From NCBI GenBank assembly GCA_964414785.1, contig CAYPXZ010000001.1, positions 1 through 64,000 on the forward strand: a stretch of DNA of 64,000 nt, written 5' to 3'. The notes under the pieces were generated by a model, which worked only from the letters and a program-made list of their open reading frames with translations, was not told the DNA's origin and ran no database searches. Shown one piece after another: positions 44,476 to 53,286 of the stretch. The stretch comes from Palsa-1447 sp964414785. GTDB taxonomy: Bacteria > Verrucomicrobiota > Verrucomicrobiia > Opitutales > Opitutaceae. Each line of letters starts with the position of its first letter. Position 1 is the stretch's first letter. The position numbers were made by a program, and so were the translations under genes.

Positions 44476-45819
44476 ATGCGGCTCGACAAGATAATCGCCC
44501 GGAGCCGGATCATCGACCTGCGCAGCCTCACGCTTGAGGCCGCGCTCGGCGAGCTTCTCGACGTCAGCATCGCGAGGTTCCCCGACATGAAGCGGGATGT
44601 CATCCTGAAGGGCCTCCTGGCGCGCGAGAGCTCGATGACGACCTACCTGGGCCTCGGCGTCGCCCTTCCCCACGTCCGGGTCAAGACGTCGCGCCGCTAC
44701 GTCCTCGCGATCGGCAGGAGCCGGGCGGGGGTGAGGCACCAGGGAGCCATGTCGGGCGAGCGCGTGCACCTTATCGTGATGCTGATCGCCGGCGAATCCG
44801 CGCGGGACACCCTCCAGGTGCTGGCGGCGATCGGTCGCCTTGTGCGCGAGCAGGAGCTCGTCGACAGCTTTGTGAACGCCCCGGACCTCGACACGCTCTA
44901 CGAGCGCCTGCTCGGCGGGTTCGGAGGGATGAGGCCGATCCAGGCCCAGCAGAACCGGGTCAACAGGCTCATGTTCCGGCAGGCCGAGCACGTGGCGAAG
45001 GGCGCCGGCTGCAACGCGATGATGGTCTTCGGCGACACGTTCATGGGGGGCGTCGAGCCCGACATGCTCAACCCGAAGATAAAGACGCTCCTGGTGACCC
45101 GCAATCCGATCGAGGTGGAGGAGGGTGAGGGAAGCTTCGCGGACACGATCCAGGTCAGGTCCTTCTCGAGCCAGCGCCTCGCCCAGCTGCGGAGCGCGCT
45201 CCTGGTCGGCCTCACCCGCGGCCTGATCTCCTTCAAGGACCGGATCTGCTGCATCGGCGGCATCACCGGCAGCAACCAGTTCGACACGATCGTCGTCGCG
45301 GAGATCGAGCGCGAGTTCCAGACGCTCCTGGCGGGCTCCGCTACGGATCTCCTGCCCGAGGATGTGAAGCCCGAGGTGCTCGAGCGTGTCCTAGCGGTCG
45401 CGACGGAGCTTGCCGTCGAGGGCAGGGAAGGGCGGCCGGTCGGGTGCCTTTTCGTGGTGGGAGACACCAAAAAGGTGGAGGAATACACCAAGCCCCTGGT
45501 CCTCAATCCGTTCTACGGGTACAAGGAGGAGGACAGGAACATCCTGAACCCCTTCATGGACGAGACGGTCAAGGAGTTCTCGTCGATCGACGGGGCGTTC
45601 GTGATCCGCGGCGACGGGGTCGTCGAGGCGGCCGGCAGCCTGGTCCAGGCGACCGGAAACGGGATCTCCCTGCCGAGCGGCCTCGGCAGCCGGCACGCGG
45701 CCGCAGCGGGCATCAGCGTCACGGCGAACTGCATCGCCATCGCCGTCTCCTCCAGCACGGGCCAGGTCACGCTCTTCCGCAGGGGGGTCATGCTTCCCCT
45801 GACGGAAAAGAGGCGCTAA
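44476..45819 (+). CDS. PTS EIIA-like / PK_C-like / diadenylate cyclase (DAC) fusion
   Basis: A 447-residue soluble protein in three parts. Residues 1-150 fit a PTS EIIA type-2 (fructose/nitrogen) domain, with the phosphorylatable histidine H66 in LGVALPHVRV. Residues ~160-330 resemble the pyruvate-kinase C-terminal-like domain (AEHVAKGAGCNAMMVFGDT, PKIKTLLVTRNP) found in archaeal CdaZ cyclases. Residues ~320-440 are a DisA_N/DAC domain with DGA at 372-374 (SIDGAFVIRGDGVVEAAG) and SRHAAAAGIS at 405-414, then ANCIAIAVSSSTGQVTLFRRG. The usual third residue of the RHR motif is Ala (A408). DAC domains make c-di-AMP from two ATP. It follows nuoA by 15 bp. The domain calls are by eye; activity is inferred. 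Confidence 0.82.
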   Translation: MRLDKIIARSRIIDLRSLTLEAALGELLDVSIARFPDMKRDVILKGLLARESSMTTYLGLGVALPHVRVKTSRRYVLAIGRSRAGVRHQGAMSGERVHLIVMLIAGESARDTLQVLAAIGRLVREQELVDSFVNAPDLDTLYERLLGGFGGMRPIQAQQNRVNRLMFRQAEHVAKGAGCNAMMVFGDTFMGGVEPDMLNPKIKTLLVTRNPIEVEEGEGSFADTIQVRSFSSQRLAQLRSALLVGLTRGLISFKDRICCIGGITGSNQFDTIVVAEIEREFQTLLAGSATDLLPEDVKPEVLERVLAVATELAVEGREGRPVGCLFVVGDTKKVEEYTKPLVLNPFYGYKEEDRNILNPFMDETVKEFSSIDGAFVIRGDGVVEAAGSLVQATGNGISLPSGLGSRHAAAAGISVTANCIAIAVSSSTGQVTLFRRGVMLPLTEKRR

Positions 45820-45834
45820 AGCCCCCCGGGGGCT
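45820..45834 (+). terminator. GC-rich hairpin after the diadenylate-cyclase gene
   Basis: AGCCCCC and GGGGGCT directly after the stop codon can form a tight stem, followed by TCACTTT. A weak intrinsic terminator is possible; there is no real T run. Confidence 0.3.
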
Positions 45835-45896
45835 CACTTTGGGGTTGCGCGCAGGGTGGGGCCGGTTTCTTCTGACCGTTCAACCGCTTAAATCCC

Positions 45897-46061
45897 ATGC
45901 AAGAAGTCGTAACACTGGAGTGCACCGAGGCCCGTAAAGAGGGCAAACCCGTTTCCCGCTACCTCACGAGGCGCAACAAGAAGACGGTCACGGAGCGCAT
46001 CGAGAAGAAGAAGTACAATCCCCACCTGAAGCGCCACACGCTTCACAAAGAGATCAAGTAA
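45897..46061 (+). CDS. rpmG: Ribosomal protein bL33
   Basis: A 54-residue protein of the 50S subunit, basic throughout. It begins MQEVVTLECTEARKEGK and continues with SRYLTRRNKKTVTERIEKKK and YNPHLKRHTLHKEIK, a clear bL33 pattern. It has only one of the zinc-binding cysteines, so it is the zinc-free type. ATG 45897 is the only sensible start. A symmetrical hairpin follows 6 bp after the stop. It stands alone between the DAC fusion gene and a convergent small gene. Confidence 0.95.
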   Translation: MQEVVTLECTEARKEGKPVSRYLTRRNKKTVTERIEKKKYNPHLKRHTLHKEIK

Positions 46062-46067
46062 AGGGGT

Positions 46068-46084
46068 TTCCGCCTTTGGCGGAA
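46068..46084. terminator. Bidirectional hairpin between rpmG and a convergent small gene
   Basis: TTCCGCC-TTT-GGCGGAA is a perfect 7-bp stem with a 3-nt loop filling the gap between the two stop codons. It lacks a T run on the plus strand; on the minus strand it is followed by ACCCCTTTA. It could end transcription from both sides. Confidence 0.6.
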
Positions 46085-46366
46085 TCAGCCGGTCTTGCCG
46101 CCTGCGCCCGGGAAGGGCGAGGCAGACGAGCCCTGGCCGGTCGGTGCCATGGTCTGGCGGCGCGCGGCGCGCCAGCCCTCGCGGTGCTTGCGGATCCAGT
46201 CCAAGAGGGCCCGCTCGAACCCGATGTCGTAACCCAAGCGCTCGGATTCGAGCCACTTGTGCTTCAGTATCTCTTCCCTCTCGGCTAGGAATTCCTGGTA
46301 GAGGCTCGACTGCTTTACAAACTCCCGCGACGAAGCGGTCACGGGCTCTTTAGTGGAAGAAGTCAT
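46085..46366 (-). CDS. Small conserved hypothetical protein
   Basis: A 93-residue, mainly helical and charged protein (FVKQSSLYQEFLAEREEIL, HKWLESERLGYDIGFERALL, DWIRKHREGWRAARRQ) with a Gly/Ser/Pro-rich tail. No signal peptide, membrane segment or known motif. I do not recognise the family. It converges on rpmG and shares the hairpin terminator; mrp follows it downstream of its start on the same strand, 74 bp away in the upstream direction. Confidence 0.65.
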   Translation of the reverse strand: MTSSTKEPVTASSREFVKQSSLYQEFLAEREEILKHKWLESERLGYDIGFERALLDWIRKHREGWRAARRQTMAPTGQGSSASPFPGAGGKTG

Positions 46367-46440
46367 TAAGGACGTCCGGTAATTCTTAGGATGTGAGCAG
46401 CGCCGCCTGTCGTGTCAATGCCGGCAATGTCGCCGAATTG

Positions 46441-47532
46441 TTACATTGGCCTTGACGCATCTTTCTCGGCCATCCGAAGGAGCGCCTGGGCCATTCCCAT
46501 GAAGACGCCTGCGGCCAATCCCTCCGGCTCGCTCACGACCGTGGGCTCGCCCCTGTCGCCCCCCTCCCGGATCGAGGGGATGAGCGGGACCTGGCCCAGG
46601 AGGATCGTCCCCAGGCGCTCGGCCGTGGCAATGCCCCCTCCCGATCCGAAGATCGGGTGCCTCTGGCCCGCGGGGTCGACAAAATAACTCATATTCTCGG
46701 CAACGCCGATTATCGGCACATTTACCTTCTGGAACATGAGTCCGCCCTTCAGGGCTACCTGAGTCGCCGCGGGCTGGGGGGTTGTGACGATGACGGCCCC
46801 GTCCAGGGGAAGCGTCTGCACGAGCGAAAGCTGGGCGTCGCCGGTCCCGGGGGGCAGGTCGACCAGGAGCACGTCGAGTTCGCCCCATTTCACGTTCTGG
46901 ACGAACTGCTGGACCGTCTTCATGACCATCGGGCCCCGCCAGACGACCGGCGTGTTGTCGTCCACGAGGAACCCCATGCTCATCACCTTGACCCCGTGCC
47001 GCTCCATGGGGACGAGGCAGGCGTCCGCCCCCTCGCCGACGACCTCCGGCCGGCCCTTGAGCCCCATCATCAGGGGGACGCTCGGGCCGTAGATGTCGAT
47101 GTCCATGAGCCCGACCCGGCCCGGCCGCCCCTGGGAGGCGAGGACCTGGGCCATCGAGCAGGCCAGGTTGACGGCGAAGGTGCTCTTCCCGACGCCGCCC
47201 TTGCCGGAGGCGATCGCGATCGCGCGGCGCACGCCGCTTGAGGCCCCAGGCTTGGCCCCCGCGGGGCCGGTCGCCGCGGCGGGCGACTTCGCCGCCTGGA
47301 CCGCCAGCTCCACGTTCGCCCGGCTGACGCCCGGCAGGGCGAGAAGGCTCCGCTCGACGTCGTCCCGCAGCTGCTTCGGGACCTTGGGGTCGCTCGTCGT
47401 GATCGAGAGCGCCACGTGCGCGACCCCGTTCTCAAACGACGCGGACTTGACGAGCCCGAAGGAGACGATGTCCCGGCTGAACCCGGGATACTTCACGTTC
47501 TTGAGCTGCCCTAGGATTTCTTCGGTGGTCAC
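46441..47532 (-). CDS. mrp: Mrp/ApbC-type iron-sulfur cluster carrier P-loop ATPase
   Basis: A 363-residue protein with an N-terminal MIP18/DUF59 domain (about 5-80, DPKVPKQLRDDVERSLLALPGV) and a deviant Walker A P-loop SGKGGVGKST (109-118), followed by Mrp signatures GLMDIDIYGPSVPLMMG, WRGPMVMK and VLLVDLPPGTGDAQL. Mrp proteins carry or insert [4Fe-4S] clusters. The C-terminal C-x-x-C found in many family members is absent here: the segment after ENMSYF reads VDPAGQRHPIFG. Many bacterial Mrp proteins share this lack. Divergent from the TolB-like gene. Confidence 0.94.
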   Translation of the reverse strand: MTTEEILGQLKNVKYPGFSRDIVSFGLVKSASFENGVAHVALSITTSDPKVPKQLRDDVERSLLALPGVSRANVELAVQAAKSPAAATGPAGAKPGASSGVRRAIAIASGKGGVGKSTFAVNLACSMAQVLASQGRPGRVGLMDIDIYGPSVPLMMGLKGRPEVVGEGADACLVPMERHGVKVMSMGFLVDDNTPVVWRGPMVMKTVQQFVQNVKWGELDVLLVDLPPGTGDAQLSLVQTLPLDGAVIVTTPQPAATQVALKGGLMFQKVNVPIIGVAENMSYFVDPAGQRHPIFGSGGGIATAERLGTILLGQVPLIPSIREGGDRGEPTVVSEPEGLAAGVFMGMAQALLRMAEKDASRPM

Positions 47533-47597
47533 GGCGCAAATAAGAGTTGTTATGCGCGGCCCGCGCGCAAATAGAAATGGAGCGCACGCGCTCCATC

Positions 47598-48785
47598 ATG
47601 CAGAGAAACATCACCCTTTTACTGGTCGCACTATCAATTGCCGCTCCGGCCCTCGCCCAGCGCGACATCGGCACGGTCGAGGTCACGGCCGACAACAGGA
47701 CCATACCGGTGCGCGTCTCGGCCTCCGGCCAGGAGCTTAACACGCTCGCCCTGCAGGCCTTCGGCTCCAGCGGCCGCTACCATGTCGTGGCGAGCGGCTT
47801 CATCTACGACATCCGGTTCGCGCCCGCGGGCGCAAGCCAGGTCCGCGTCGACGTCACCCGGGGCTTCGGGGGCGGCTCCGTCGTTTCCGAGGTGGCCTCG
47901 GGCGCGACCCTGCGCGAGGCGCTCCTTGCCGCCGCCGACATCGCGGTCGCAAGGACGAACGGACTCGGGCTTAGGGGGTACTTCACCTCGAAGCTGGTCT
48001 TCATCGGCGAGCGCACGGGGCACCCGGAGATCTACACCTCCGACCTCTTCTTCGGGGACGTCCGGCAGATCACGCACGACCGGGCCATCGCGATGACGCC
48101 CCGCTGGTCCCCGGACGGCGAGAGGGTGATCTACACCAGCTTCTTCAAGTCGGGCTTCCCGGACATCTTCCAGATCGACCTCGGTTCGTACCAGAGGACG
48201 ACCTTCGTGAGCTTCAAGGGGACGAACAGCGGGGCCCGGTTCAGCCCCGACGGCCGGCAGGTCGCGATGGTCCTCTCCGGAGAGGGCGAGCCCGAGATCT
48301 ATGTGAGCAACGCCTACGGCCGCGGGGTCTCCCGCAGGACCCACACCGACACGACGAAGGCCTCGCCGTGCTGGTCGCCCGACGGCTCCCGCCTCATCTT
48401 CGCGATGGAGCCGGGTCCGCAGCTCTTTGTCATGTCCGCCTCCGGAGGCACGCCGCAGCGCGTGACGTTCGACACGAGCCGCTACTGCGCCGAGCCGGAC
48501 TGGAGCCGCACGGCCACGAACAAGGTGGTCTTCACGATGGGGGTCGGCCGCAACTACCAGATCGGCGTCCTGGACCTCTCGACCCACCACGCCGAGCAGG
48601 CGTCGCATGCGCCGTTCGACGGCATCGAACCCTCGTGGCTGCCGGACGGCCGCCACGTCGTGTACACCGCGCGCACGTCCTCGACCAGCCGCGTCTGCAT
48701 CCTGGACACGGAGACGGGCAAGAGCACGCCCGTCAGCCCGTCGAGCTTCGGGCCCGCCCTCCAGGCCAACGTCTGGTACCGCTGA
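47598..48785 (+). CDS. TolB-like periplasmic beta-propeller protein
   Basis: A 395-residue exported protein with signal peptide NITLLLVALSIAAPALA, an N-terminal TolB-like alpha/beta domain (about 25-140) and a WD40-like (PD40) propeller with repeats such as PRWSPDGERVIYTS, ARFSPDGRQVAMVLS, PCWSPDGSRLIFAM and PSWLPDGRHVVYTA. TolB works with Pal in the Tol system for outer-membrane integrity; no tolQRA or pal gene is visible next to it. An ATG at 47577 is also in frame and would add seven residues. Confidence 0.87.
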   Translation: MQRNITLLLVALSIAAPALAQRDIGTVEVTADNRTIPVRVSASGQELNTLALQAFGSSGRYHVVASGFIYDIRFAPAGASQVRVDVTRGFGGGSVVSEVASGATLREALLAAADIAVARTNGLGLRGYFTSKLVFIGERTGHPEIYTSDLFFGDVRQITHDRAIAMTPRWSPDGERVIYTSFFKSGFPDIFQIDLGSYQRTTFVSFKGTNSGARFSPDGRQVAMVLSGEGEPEIYVSNAYGRGVSRRTHTDTTKASPCWSPDGSRLIFAMEPGPQLFVMSASGGTPQRVTFDTSRYCAEPDWSRTATNKVVFTMGVGRNYQIGVLDLSTHHAEQASHAPFDGIEPSWLPDGRHVVYTARTSSTSRVCILDTETGKSTPVSPSSFGPALQANVWYR

Positions 48786-48786
48786 C

Positions 48787-49416
48787 TTACGAGGCCGCGG
48801 CGAAGTTCGCCGCGGCTTGGTCCCAGTTCGCCACGTTCCAGAAGGCCGTGACATAGTCCGGCCTGCGGTTCTGGTAATTGAGGTAGTAGGCGTGCTCCCA
48901 GACATCGAGCCCGATGACGGGCTTGCCCTCGATCCCGGCGACGGCCTTGCCCATGAGCGGGCTGTCCTGGTTCGCGGTCGAGCCGATCGCGAGCTTCTTG
49001 TCGGCCGTGACGTAGAGCCACGCCCAGCCTGAGCCGAAGCGCCCGGCGGCGGCCTTGGCGAACTCCTCCTTGAACTTGTCGAACGAGCCGAACGCGGAAT
49101 CGATCGCGGCGGCGAGGGCGCCCTTGGGCGCTCCGCCCTTGCCCGGCCCGAGGACCGTCCAGAAGAAGGAGTGGTTGCTGTGGCCGCCGGCGTTGTTGCG
49201 GACCCCCGCGCGGATCGCCTCGGGCACCTTCGAGAGGTCCGCGATGAGCGCATTCACATCGAGCGCGGCAAGCGCGGGATGATCGGCCAGGAGCTTGTTC
49301 GCGTTCGTGATGTAGGCCTGGTGGTGCTTCGAGTAGTGGATCTCCATCGTCTTGGCGTCGATGTGGGGAACCAGGGCGTCGTAGGCGTAGGGCAGTTTTG
49401 GAAGTTCGTAAGCCAT
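48787..49416 (-). CDS. sodA: Superoxide dismutase, Fe/Mn family (probably Mn)
   Basis: A 209-residue enzyme turning superoxide into oxygen and peroxide. Metal ligands are H27 (EIHYSKHHQAY), H82 (GGHSNHSFFW), D171 and H175 (DVWEHAYYLNYQN). Q150 in TANQDSPL points to the manganese type. No signal peptide, so cytosolic. ATG 49416 (MAYELPKLPY) matches the family start; the frame reaches 49428. Its stop is adjacent to that of the TolB-like gene on the opposite strand. Confidence 0.96.
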   Translation of the reverse strand: MAYELPKLPYAYDALVPHIDAKTMEIHYSKHHQAYITNANKLLADHPALAALDVNALIADLSKVPEAIRAGVRNNAGGHSNHSFFWTVLGPGKGGAPKGALAAAIDSAFGSFDKFKEEFAKAAAGRFGSGWAWLYVTADKKLAIGSTANQDSPLMGKAVAGIEGKPVIGLDVWEHAYYLNYQNRRPDYVTAFWNVANWDQAAANFAAAS

Positions 49417-49489
49417 GATAGGGCGCAATCTACATCAGGCGGCGGATGCGTCAACTGAGTTGGGCGATTATGACGCCCCTTGGGGCACC

Positions 49490-50029
49490 CTAGTCCTGGT
49501 CGGGCTCCCGGCGCTTCACCTTGAAGAAGGACTGGATCAGGTCCCTGCACTCGTCCTCGAGGACCCCGCCCGCCGTGACGTCGAAGTGATGGTTCGAGCG
49601 GGCAAGGTCGTTCAGGTTCGTGGCACCCCCGAGGCAGCCCATCTTCGGGTCGGGCACGGCGTAGCACACCCGCTTCACCCGGGACATGACCATCGCGCCC
49701 GAGCACATGGGGCAGGGCTCCTTGGTCACGTAGACCGTAGCGCCCTCGAGGCGCCAGTCCCCGAGCTTCGAGGCCGCCTGGGTTATGGCGAGCATCTCGG
49801 CGTGCGCAGTCGGGTCCTTCGAGCCCTCGACCCGGTTATGCGCGCAGCCTATGACCTCGCCCCCGCAGACGATCACGGCGCCGATCGGCACCTCGTCCTC
49901 GCGCCACGCGTCGATCGCCTGGTTGTAGGCCAGGCTCATGAAGAACGCGTCGTCTCGGACGAGCTGGGAGGGGAAGCGCTTCTGGAACGGGCAGGTCTGG
50001 GTGTCGGGCTCGGCCACGGGCCCGATCAA
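49490..50029 (-). CDS. tadA: tRNA-specific adenosine-34 deaminase
   Basis: A deaminase that converts A34 to inosine in tRNA-Arg(ACG). Zinc/catalytic residues are H76-A-E78 (TAHAEML) and C106-P-M-C109 (EPCPMCSGAM); EVPIGAVIV and the late block YAVPDPKMGC are typical. The first 25 residues are uncertain: the reading frame opens with TTG at 50029, a GTG lies at 50017, and no start has a good Shine-Dalgarno. The family normally begins about five to ten residues before DDAFFMSLA. Upstream of sodA on the same strand. Confidence 0.92.
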   Translation of the reverse strand: MIGPVAEPDTQTCPFQKRFPSQLVRDDAFFMSLAYNQAIDAWREDEVPIGAVIVCGGEVIGCAHNRVEGSKDPTAHAEMLAITQAASKLGDWRLEGATVYVTKEPCPMCSGAMVMSRVKRVCYAVPDPKMGCLGGATNLNDLARSNHHFDVTAGGVLEDECRDLIQSFFKVKRREPDQD

Positions 50030-50147
50030 GAGGAATTCGCGCCGAGGGGCAACCCTCGGCGCTCAAATTGGGAATTGAAACCCGGGGGAGGAGGGAGTGC
50101 ATTCACGTGACTGTACCCGATTCGGCGGGCCCGAGACTTTCCCCTCC

Positions 50148-52478
50148 ATGAAATTCACAGACGGCAACTGGCTCCTGCAACCCGGCGTTGTCGCCCACCA
50201 TCCCGCGGAGGCCCACGACGCGGCCGTCAGCGGCCGGGGGCTCGTCTTCCACGCGCCCGCCCGTCCGATCCGCCACCGCGGCGATACCCTTCAGGGGCCC
50301 CTCCTGACGATCCGAATCGATTCCCCGATGACGGACGTCATCCGGGTGCGGATAGAGCATTTCACCGGTGCCGAGGAGAAGGGGCCCCACATCCCTCTCT
50401 TCCCCGAGAAGAAGCCCAAGGTCTCGATCAAGGTCTCGGAGAAGGAGGCCATCCTGCGCTCGGGCGGCCTCTCCGCGCACGTGGCCCGGGGCGGCCCCTG
50501 GGGGCTCACCTTCCAGTCGGCCGGCCGCATCCTGACCGGCAGCGGGTTCCGCGGGATGGGCTACATCGAGTGGCCCGGCCACGGCACCTTCGTGCACGAG
50601 CAGCTTTCCCTCGGGGTCGGCGAATGCGTCTACGGGCTGGGGGAAAGGTTCACGGCGCTCGTCAAGAACGGCCAGGTGATCGAGAACTGGAACAAGGACG
50701 GCGGCACGAGCAGCGACCAGGCCTACAAGTCGGTCCCGTTCTACCTGACCAACCGGGGCTACGGCGTCCTCGTGAACGAGACGGGTCCCGTGTCATTCGA
50801 GGTGGCGACGGAGAAGCTGGCCCGCGTCCAGTTCAGCATCGAGGGGCAGAGCCTGGAGTATTTCGTCATCAACGGGCCCGACCCCAAGGCGGTCCTTTCC
50901 CGGCTGACGGCCCTGACGGGCCGCCCCGCGCTTCCGCCGGCGTGGTCCTTCGGCCTGTGGCTGACGACCTCGTTCACGACGAGCTACGACGAGAAGACCG
51001 CGACGAGCTTCATCGAGGGGATGAAGGCGCGCGACCTGCCGCTGAGCGTCTTCCATTTCGACTGCTTCTGGATGCGCGAGTTCGACTGGTGCGACTTCCA
51101 GTGGGACTCCCGCGTGTTCCCCGACCCGGCCGCGATGCTCAAGCGTCTCCATGCCCGGGGCCTTAGGGTGTGCCTTTGGATCAACCCCTACATCGGCCAG
51201 CGGTCGTCCCTCTTCGCCGAGGCCGCCAGGAAGGGCTTCCTGCTGAAGAGGCCGGACGGCAGCGTCTGGCAGACCGACATGTGGCAGCCGGGGATGGGGA
51301 TCGTCGACTTCACGAACCCCGCCGCCAAGTCCTGGTTCCAGGGCCACCTCAGGCGCCTGGCGTCCATGGGCGTCGACGCGTTCAAGTCCGACTTCGGCGA
51401 GCGCATCCCGACCGACGTCGCCTTCTTCGACGGCTCGGACCCGGTGAAGATGCACAACCACTACTCCATCCTCTACAACGAGGCCGTCTTCGAGCTCCTC
51501 GAGTCGGAGCGGGGCGTGGGCGAGGCGCTCGTCTTCGCGCGGTCCTCGCACGCGTCGGGCCAGAGGCTCCCCGTCCACTGGGGCGGCGACTGCCACTCGA
51601 CCTTCGAGTCCATGGCCGAGAGCCTGCGCGGCGGGCTCTCGCTCGGAATGTGCGGCTTCGGGTTCTGGAGCCACGACATCGGCGGGTTCGAGGGGACCCC
51701 GCCCGTAGCCGTCTACAAGCGCTGGATCGCCTTCGGGCTCATGTCCTCGCACAGCCGGCTGCACGGGAGCTCGTCGTACCGGGTCCCGTGGAACTACGAC
51801 GAGGAGGCCTGCGACGTCCTGCGCCACTTCACGAAGCTCAAGTGCCGCCTGATGCCGTACCTCTTCTCGAAGGCCGTCGAGGCCCACGAGGAGGGAATCC
51901 CCGTCATGCGCTCCATGATCGTCGAATTCCCGGGAGACCCGGCGAGCGACACCCTCGAGCGCCAGTACATGCTCGGGGACTCCCTCCTTGTCGCCCCGGT
52001 CTTCTCCGAGGATGGGGAGGTCGATTTCTATCTTCCGCAGGGGAAATGGACCCACCTGCTGTCGGGCGACGAGCTCGAGGGCGGCCGCTGGCACCGGGGA
52101 ACCTTTGGATTCCTCGAGATGCCGATCTATGCCCGCGCGGGAAGGGTGATCGCGCTCGGGGCGGTGGACGACCGCCCGGACTACCCCTTCGCCGAGGCGG
52201 TCACGTTCCGGGTGTACGGTCTGGCGGACGGCCAGGAGGCTTCGGCCGCCGTCCCGGACCTCAAGGGAAAGACCGCCGCCCGGATCTCGGTCCGGCGAAG
52301 GGGGCGCCTGGTGGAGGCAACGCTTGAGGGGGCCGCCAAGGGCTGGCGCCTCCAGTTGGCCGGAGTCAGGTCGGTGGACCAGGTGGAGGGCGGCAAAGCC
52401 GAGGGCGAACCCCTTGGCGTCGTCATCGAAACCGGCCCGGGCACCCGCACCGTGAGGGTGCGCCTCCCCGCGGGATAA
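50148..52478 (+). CDS. yicI: Glycoside hydrolase family 31 alpha-xylosidase (YicI-like)
   Basis: A 776-residue retaining alpha-xylosidase that releases alpha-xylose from isoprimeverose or xyloglucan pieces. It lines up with E. coli YicI from end to end (DGNWLLQPG start, GVGECVYGLGERFTALVKNGQ, RPALPPAWSFGLWLTTSFTT). The nucleophile is D415 in FKSDFGERIPTDV and the acid/base D481 in HWGGDCHS. No signal peptide, so probably cytoplasmic and fed by an importer not seen here. ATG 50148 matches the YicI start. It is a lone sugar gene in a housekeeping region. Confidence 0.96.
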   Translation: MKFTDGNWLLQPGVVAHHPAEAHDAAVSGRGLVFHAPARPIRHRGDTLQGPLLTIRIDSPMTDVIRVRIEHFTGAEEKGPHIPLFPEKKPKVSIKVSEKEAILRSGGLSAHVARGGPWGLTFQSAGRILTGSGFRGMGYIEWPGHGTFVHEQLSLGVGECVYGLGERFTALVKNGQVIENWNKDGGTSSDQAYKSVPFYLTNRGYGVLVNETGPVSFEVATEKLARVQFSIEGQSLEYFVINGPDPKAVLSRLTALTGRPALPPAWSFGLWLTTSFTTSYDEKTATSFIEGMKARDLPLSVFHFDCFWMREFDWCDFQWDSRVFPDPAAMLKRLHARGLRVCLWINPYIGQRSSLFAEAARKGFLLKRPDGSVWQTDMWQPGMGIVDFTNPAAKSWFQGHLRRLASMGVDAFKSDFGERIPTDVAFFDGSDPVKMHNHYSILYNEAVFELLESERGVGEALVFARSSHASGQRLPVHWGGDCHSTFESMAESLRGGLSLGMCGFGFWSHDIGGFEGTPPVAVYKRWIAFGLMSSHSRLHGSSSYRVPWNYDEEACDVLRHFTKLKCRLMPYLFSKAVEAHEEGIPVMRSMIVEFPGDPASDTLERQYMLGDSLLVAPVFSEDGEVDFYLPQGKWTHLLSGDELEGGRWHRGTFGFLEMPIYARAGRVIALGAVDDRPDYPFAEAVTFRVYGLADGQEASAAVPDLKGKTAARISVRRRGRLVEATLEGAAKGWRLQLAGVRSVDQVEGGKAEGEPLGVVIETGPGTRTVRVRLPAG

Positions 52479-52546
52479 TGAGCCTGAACTGCCCCGGCGG
52501 CTCCGATGCGGCTTGCCGCGGGGCGGGCGAGCGGGGAACTTCGCCC

Positions 52547-53128
52547 ATGCCCCGCTTTCCCATAGACCCTATGATCCCCGGTTGCCCCTCCCGAGCCCTC
52601 CTTGCTGCGGTCCTATCGGCGCTCGTCGCCGGCTCCGGCTGCCTCATGCAGCCGAGCGTCTCCGCAAACGTGACGACAGCCGACGGGCAGACCCTCGAGG
52701 TTCCGTTGGGGCAGGGGAACGTGCCGGTCACCGACGGGGTCGTCTCCATCAAGAACTTCCAGTTCGCCCCGTGGGACATGGGGCCCAACAAGCCGAAGGC
52801 GATCACCTTCACCTTCGTCGTGGGGTTCGCGCCGGGTTCCGAACCGTCGAGCATCGTCGTGGACGACTTCACCGAGGCGCCGATCCTGCAGATCTTCGCG
52901 GACATGAAGGCCCACATCGTGAAGGACAACCTCTGGGGCGCCGTGAGCCCGCCATTCGCCCCGCAGGACGAGCACGTCAAATGGGTCCTCAACCTGGACA
53001 ACGCCGTGCGGGTCTACCGCTTCACGGTCAAACTGCGGGACGGATCGACCCACGTGCTCCTGAAACCCATGTTCATCCCGGCCCAGATGAAGAACTTCAT
53101 GAGAACCCAGCTCGGGGTGAACGGCTAG
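52547..53128 (+). CDS. Exported or lipoprotein-like hypothetical protein
   Basis: A 193-residue protein with a hydrophobic N-terminal segment (ALLAAVLSALVAGSGC) ending in a Cys that could be a weak lipobox, though the -3 position is Gly rather than Leu/Val/Ile. The mature part is beta-rich (SIKNFQFAPWDMGPNKPKAI, FTVKLRDGSTHVLLKP). I do not recognise the family. ATG 52547 is preceded by GGGGAA; the frame is open to the end of the alpha-xylosidase gene. About 158 bp without a gene follow before infA. Confidence 0.65.
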   Translation: MPRFPIDPMIPGCPSRALLAAVLSALVAGSGCLMQPSVSANVTTADGQTLEVPLGQGNVPVTDGVVSIKNFQFAPWDMGPNKPKAITFTFVVGFAPGSEPSSIVVDDFTEAPILQIFADMKAHIVKDNLWGAVSPPFAPQDEHVKWVLNLDNAVRVYRFTVKLRDGSTHVLLKPMFIPAQMKNFMRTQLGVNG

Positions 53129-53286
53129 GGGACGGGGCCTTTTGGGCAGCCCTGCGGCGCCCCCGGGGTGCGGGTGCGTGACGTAAAGCCTTGACTCTAC
53201 GGAGGGGATAACGCCTTTAGAATGTCCACCTGTGACTCCAGCTAACCAAGCGACCGCCCAAGCTTACCCGACCCAATTTAGAGACC

